Shown: positions 60,021 to 64,000 of the stretch, one piece after another | Layout of the letters: the number at the start of each line of letters is the position of its first letter | Numbering within the stretch: position 1 is the first letter of the stretch | Translations under genes and position numbers: made by a program | Notes under the pieces: generated by a model | The model's database searches: none | What the model saw: only the letters and a program-made list of their open reading frames with translations | Told to the model about the DNA's origin: nothing | Assembly (NCBI RefSeq): GCF_002105155.1 | Contig: NW_019029019.1 | Location: forward strand, 36,001-100,000 | Origin: Lobosporangium transversale | Taxonomy: Eukaryota > Mortierellomycota > Mortierellomycetes > Mortierellales > Mortierellaceae | Direction of reading: 5' to 3' | DNA length: 64,000 bases

Positions 60021-60112
60021 AATTCTTGTTCTTATTCTTGTTCTTATTCTTATTCTTATTCGTATTCTTATCCCTGTTCTCTTTGTTCTTGCTCTTGTTC
60101 CGGTTCCTATTC
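60021..60112. repeat. Imperfect TTCTTR/TTCTTG hexamer repeat
   Basis: Runs of ttcttg and ttctta, decaying into ctcttg and ttcctatt toward the right end. No function is apparent. Confidence 0.8.
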
Positions 60113-60915
60113 TTTAATAACCTAATAACAACGTGGTGTTAATGACTGGTGCAAAAATATATATATATATTAAAGTGCTTTCTTTATCTTTGAGCTTCTT
60201 GAGCTTCTTGAGCAATGGAGATAAAAAAAAAAAAAAAAAAAAAAAAAAATATTTGGGAAGGAATAGATAGAAATAGATAAAAAAATAAAATAAAATAAAA
60301 TAAAAAAGGGGGAAAATAAAATGAACATCAATCTATGCTTCACACAAATACCACATACCACGCCCATTTATTACAAAAAAGAAACATCCCAAAAAAGGAG
60401 GGACATTGCTCCATGTACATACAAAAGATCGGTTGTTTACATCCATCTTTGTTGTCCACATGTATTGATGTGTGTCTATGTTCTTCTAATTTGTATAAAT
60501 GAATGTGTTGCGTGTATGTGTCATGTCGAATGTCCACAAGACCAAGGGAGGGAGTTAATCTGCACAGACAAACAATTGACAATTGACAAACAAAAAAGAA
60601 CCTTGACCCTTATTTGGTCTTTGGTCAATGTTCTTTTGGTCCTTTGGTCTCTCTTCCTTCCCTTCCCTTCCCTTCCCTTCTCTCTTATTGAACAACTTGC
60701 ATTTATACATACCAATCTTTTATAACTTTGCTCTCTATTCTCAACATTCTTATTTTCTTATCTTTTTTTTTTTTTTTTTTTTCTTCTAATTCCACTTCAT
60801 CTCATCTTCTCGATTTCTGCTCATTTTTCTTTATCTTTATGAGAAAGAGATAAATGAACGAGTAACTGATCCGATTCAACACTCTCGCTCTCACTCTCAT
60901 TCTCACTCTCTTTTC

Positions 60916-60916
<1 letters not shown>

Positions 60917-60963
<47 letters not shown>

Positions 60964-60964
60964 T
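60917..60964. repeat. CTTT tetranucleotide microsatellite
   Basis: About twelve copies of CTTT in a row. Confidence 0.95.
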
Positions 60965-61052
60965 AGCACAGCAGTAGAATAGCAAGGATGGGAAGTAGGA
61001 ATTCCAAGGACTCCTCAGTTGAGAATTCAAAAGGGAGAGGAAATCAACATCC

Positions 61053-61124
61053 AAAATAAAATAAAATAAAATAAAATAAAATAAAATAAAATAAAATAAA
61101 ATAAAATAAAATAAAATAAAAATA
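61053..61124. repeat. AAAAT pentanucleotide microsatellite
   Basis: About fourteen copies of AAAAT in a row, the longest perfect pentamer tract in the window. Confidence 0.95.
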
Positions 61125-62130
61125 AATTTACCCCATTTCACAACATTTTTTGCTCCAATGAGAACAGTGGGAGTGGGACCCAGGTGTGCTTGTGTTGTGT
61201 CTTGTGCTTTTTTTAAGACAAGTCTTTTTCTTTGCATTTGTTTTTTTTTTTTTTTTTTTTTTTTTTATTTATTCTGACTTGTGGAAAAAACATAAAAGTG
61301 GCGCGCGTTTGTAAGAATATCTTCCGACTATCAAAATAAAACGTGTTCAAAGTGAAGAAACAAGTTATAAATATAAAAATACATATAAAACAACGCGCAA
61401 TGCAAGACAAAAAAAAAAAAAAAAAATAAAAAAAAAAAAAAGGGCGTAAGTCATAAAACCCTCTTTCTTCACATCCTTTTCCTAAACAAATAACAAAATA
61501 TAAAACGGACAGTAACTGGTGCGGAAGAAAAAAAAAAAAAAAAGAAACAAACAACAAAAGGATGGATGTGACCTCTTGAGACACACAGCAAATAAATCAT
61601 GTTCCTCTCCGTGAAGTACATGTACATGTAAAAAATGGGTTGAGTAAAAAAATAAAAAAAAAAACAAGGGTTGCGGTTGCATGATGATGGGGAAAAAAAA
61701 AAAAAAAAAAAAAAAAAAGTCGTAAAGTGAATCATAATCTCAGTTTTTGAAAATCTTTTTCCCTGTTCATCCGTATCCATATTCCCGTATCTGGTATCTT
61801 TTTTTGGACGAGAGATCATGAATGAGGATCCATTTCTCTCTTTTTTTGGTTAGGATACGATCCTTTTTCCTTTTTTCCTTTTTTTTTTAAAAAATAAAAA
61901 TAAAAATATTAATATATATCTTTTTATATCCTGAATTTTTATTGAGATGAATGGAATGAATAATTGTGACAATGAACCCTGAATACTAATGGTACAAGAA
62001 CTAAGAGGAAAAGAAGGAAAATGGAAAAATGGAAAATGGAAAAAGAAAGTAAAAAGATGTTTTTGAATAGCGAAAAGAGCACAATATGCAAAGCTACTCG
62101 ATTAAAAGAAAAGAAGAGGCGCAATCAGAA

Positions 62131-64000
62131 TCAAAGCCCATTGTTAACGGAGTACAGGGCTGGGTTTGGGTTCATCATCATGGTCATCATGGTCGCCTGC
62201 CAATGTGGATCCCGTAGTGGGTATGGCTGTGATCCCATTTGGGATTGCTCCAAATAAGCTTGTTGGCCCGCCGCAAATTGACCTTGCTGCTGTTGTTGCT
62301 GTGCCTGTTGTGGATCAGATGTGAAGGCTAATCCTTGCTGTTGGTACAACAGGTATTGCATATATTGATTCCACGTATCCGATTGTTGCTGCTGAATCTT
62401 ATTTGGAGATACAACCGCCGATATGGGTGCTGCAAACATATCCTGGGGGTATATCATCTGAGGCTCTGTCATCGACTGTGCTGAGAATCCTGGCTGCATC
62501 CCTACACCCATTCCCATCCCTGATGGATATACTTGTTGAAGACTAATGGTCATGCTGTTGTTCTGCTGGGATGTAGTAGGCTCGTTCACAAAGATTGGAG
62601 GTTGTTGTTGTTGCTGCTGCTGGTCCTGGGAATTGCCCAAAAGACTCTGCTCCAATGACATCCATGGAATCCATGGCGAGGGTGACATCGAGTCACTTGA
62701 TGTTGTGGGCGAACGTTCGAGGGAAGGGGGCGAGAGCGAGGGCACACTCGTTTGCACATGCATCTTGGGTCGCTCCATCATGCTCTCGGGGGTATTACCG
62801 CCAAAATACTGTTGTGCATACAAAGTAGCAGCAGGGCTCTTGGCCAAAGAATCACCAAGCTTTGCAGTAAACGTTGTGAAACTGGACATGATATCGTCAT
62901 CCGAGAGCCCAAAGGTCGTTGCTTGATCCCCAAAGAGGTTTGTGTCGGGTATCATCACACTATCTTGAAGTTCATTAGAGAGTGGTGCAGGATCCTCCAT
63001 CATAAGACTAGGTTCATCTGTCATCTGTTGTTGAAGCCAAGGCTGGTTGTTTGTAGTCGCAGTCTTGTTCCCGGAGGGGGCACTCATCGATCGATTCGGA
63101 CCATTTTCACGACGCTATTAGTGAGTTTAAATCAGGAACAAATAGAAAAGAGATTTTTTTTTTTTTTTTTCTTGGCTCAGTCTTTCGTTTTCTGACTTTT
63201 TTTTTGATTCTCTCCTTTTTAGGCCTATCCATGGCTTATCCTCATTATCTGCCTGAACTTTAAAGACGCGACTGCGAGACAACGAGATTTTGTATCTGCA
63301 GGACTTACCAAACTCTTGCTTGAACCTATTGAAATCAAGGAAAGCAAACACACATAAAAAAAGCAATAACAATAAAAAAAAAATAAAAAAAAAAAAAAAA
63401 AAAAAAAAAAGCGTCAGTAAAACTCAAAAAAAAAAAACCAAGAAAGCAGTTATTGAGAGCCAACTCCCTTTTTTTTTTTTTTTTTTTTTTTCTGCCCGAT
63501 GTAATCTTTTGTTTACATCGTTGCCACACATGAGCACAAAAAAATATAAAAAAAAATTGCAGTCATGTTGATGTGGCGGTTGTTTGCAGTTATTATGATT
63601 TGCTACTGGCAACAGAAAGCCATGCACTACCTGCAATATGCAGCCTGCGACATGCGACATGCAACATGCAAATATGCAAACATTCAACAGAAGAAATAGA
63701 AAAAGAAAGAATAAAGTAGGGGGGGATGCAAAGAGATGATGCACTTTAATTTTTTTTTTTTTTTTTTTTTTTTTTTTCCATACCTTCGACAACGCTTTCG
63801 CGTCGTTGGATGACCCGATGTTGCAAGGCCTCGGTTGTGGCCAGCTGGCCATGCTCGATCGCCTGTCGGATTTTGTCCGCCCGGATCTGAAACATAACCT
63901 CAAGAATGGCTCTGGCCTCTTCCCTCGTCTCCGGAGGTTTCTCGCACGAGGTCGCGATAAACGATTGCAGGGCCTGTCGCACGGGCAATGCCCCGGAGGC
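62131..64000 (-). CDS. Gln-rich protein, 5' part beyond right edge
   Basis: Visible exons are the right edge to 63784, 63325-63309 (17-base microexon) and 63114-62131, giving 405 residues. The start lies outside the window. The first visible 72 residues are a helical, charged segment (LPVRQALQSFIATSCEKPPE, then ILEVMFQIRADKIRQAIEHG). The microexon restores VEGSSKSLRRENGPNRS. The rest is low-complexity, rich in Gln, Ser, Pro and Met, with several poly-Gln runs and acidic/hydrophobic pieces such as FGLSDDDIMSSFTTF that resemble activation domains. A nuclear or transcription-related role is a guess from composition only. The family is not recognised. Without the microexon the last exon would be read in a frame that stops early. 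Confidence 0.7.

Larger units (their letters stand above)
58852..62130. other. Repeat-rich spacer, no gene seen
   Basis: About 3.3 kb. It includes the 5' side of the questin-oxidase-like gene (poly-A of about 40 bases near 59131-59170), a CA repeat near 59460, a TCTAA-type repeat near 59535, TTCTTA repeats (60021-60112), CCTTC repeats near 60655-60680, CTTT repeats (60917-60964) and AAAAT repeats (61053-61124). Open frames across these tracts are repeat products. A frame of 134 codons at 60321-60725 has Cys/Leu-rich composition without any recognisable domain and is not accepted. Confidence 0.6.

Noticed and set aside
60321-60725. Plus-strand open frame of 134 codons
   Set aside because: Low-complexity Cys/Leu-rich translation with no splice or family support, ending in CCTTC repeats.
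1-64000. CRISPR array, rRNA or tRNA genes
   Set aside because: Tandem repeats here are contiguous microsatellites without spacers. I found no rRNA-like block and no clear A-box/B-box pair, although a tRNA could be missed by eye.

Overview
The window is nuclear DNA from a fungus, most likely an early-diverging filamentous one (Mucoromycota or Mortierellomycota, Mortierella-like). This placement is inferred. Genes carry many short GT-AG introns (about 40 to 150 bases) and include fungal families: MVP1, a STE50 carrying SH3 domains, COA6, a ferric-reductase-type flavocytochrome, a questin-oxidase-like enzyme, a large F-box/LRR protein, and giant ARM-like/NACHT/pentapeptide/WD40 receptors. Poly-T and poly-A tracts of 15 to about 47 bases are very frequent in introns and spacers. 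There is no operon structure, CRISPR array or rRNA, and I recognised no tRNA.

Layout. 1-5.8 kb: gene-poor, with tandem repeats and decayed gene fragments. 5.8-10.4 kb: a compact housekeeping block with a ferric reductase-like flavocytochrome (+), a CCDC43-like protein (-) and COA6 (+); the last two share a 231-base divergent promoter. 10.6-40.5 kb: a cluster of STAND/NLR-like genes. Copy A (-, 10.6-16.8 kb) is intact, copy B (+, 23.6-29.7 kb) is a pseudogene with at least five lesions, copy C (+, 33.3-39.4 kb) is intact, and D (39.9-40.5 kb) is a decayed 3' end. A 968-residue disordered protein with a discoidin/DOC-like C-terminus lies between A and B. 40.8-50.6 kb: three minus-strand genes (F-box/LRR, MVP1, STE50). 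50.6-55 kb: simple repeats and open, unidentified fragments. 55-58.9 kb: a questin-oxidase-like gene with a 1.5-kb first intron. 58.9-62.1 kb: repeat-rich spacer. 62.1 kb to the right edge: 3' part of a Gln-rich protein.

The most notable system is the receptor cluster. A and B are divergent and share about 2.87 kb of apparently identical sequence, intron included, as inverted arms at 13911-16779 and 23573-26441. Beyond the arms they diverge, and B is broken. The last ~370 coding bases of B are nearly identical to C. B is therefore a mosaic, which points to gene conversion among the receptors. Inverted arms around a 6.8-kb spacer could also invert that spacer and swap promoters and first codons between the two WD40 sensor modules. 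A 300-bp TA-flanked MITE sits between B and C. An unidentified multi-exon gene family has left one relic at 3.5-4.1 kb and another at 31.3-31.9 kb.

In the housekeeping part, several gene models needed reassembly across introns: a 19-nt microexon in COA6, 17-nt microexons in STE50 and the Gln-rich gene, and a separate last exon that completes the second SH3 domain of STE50.
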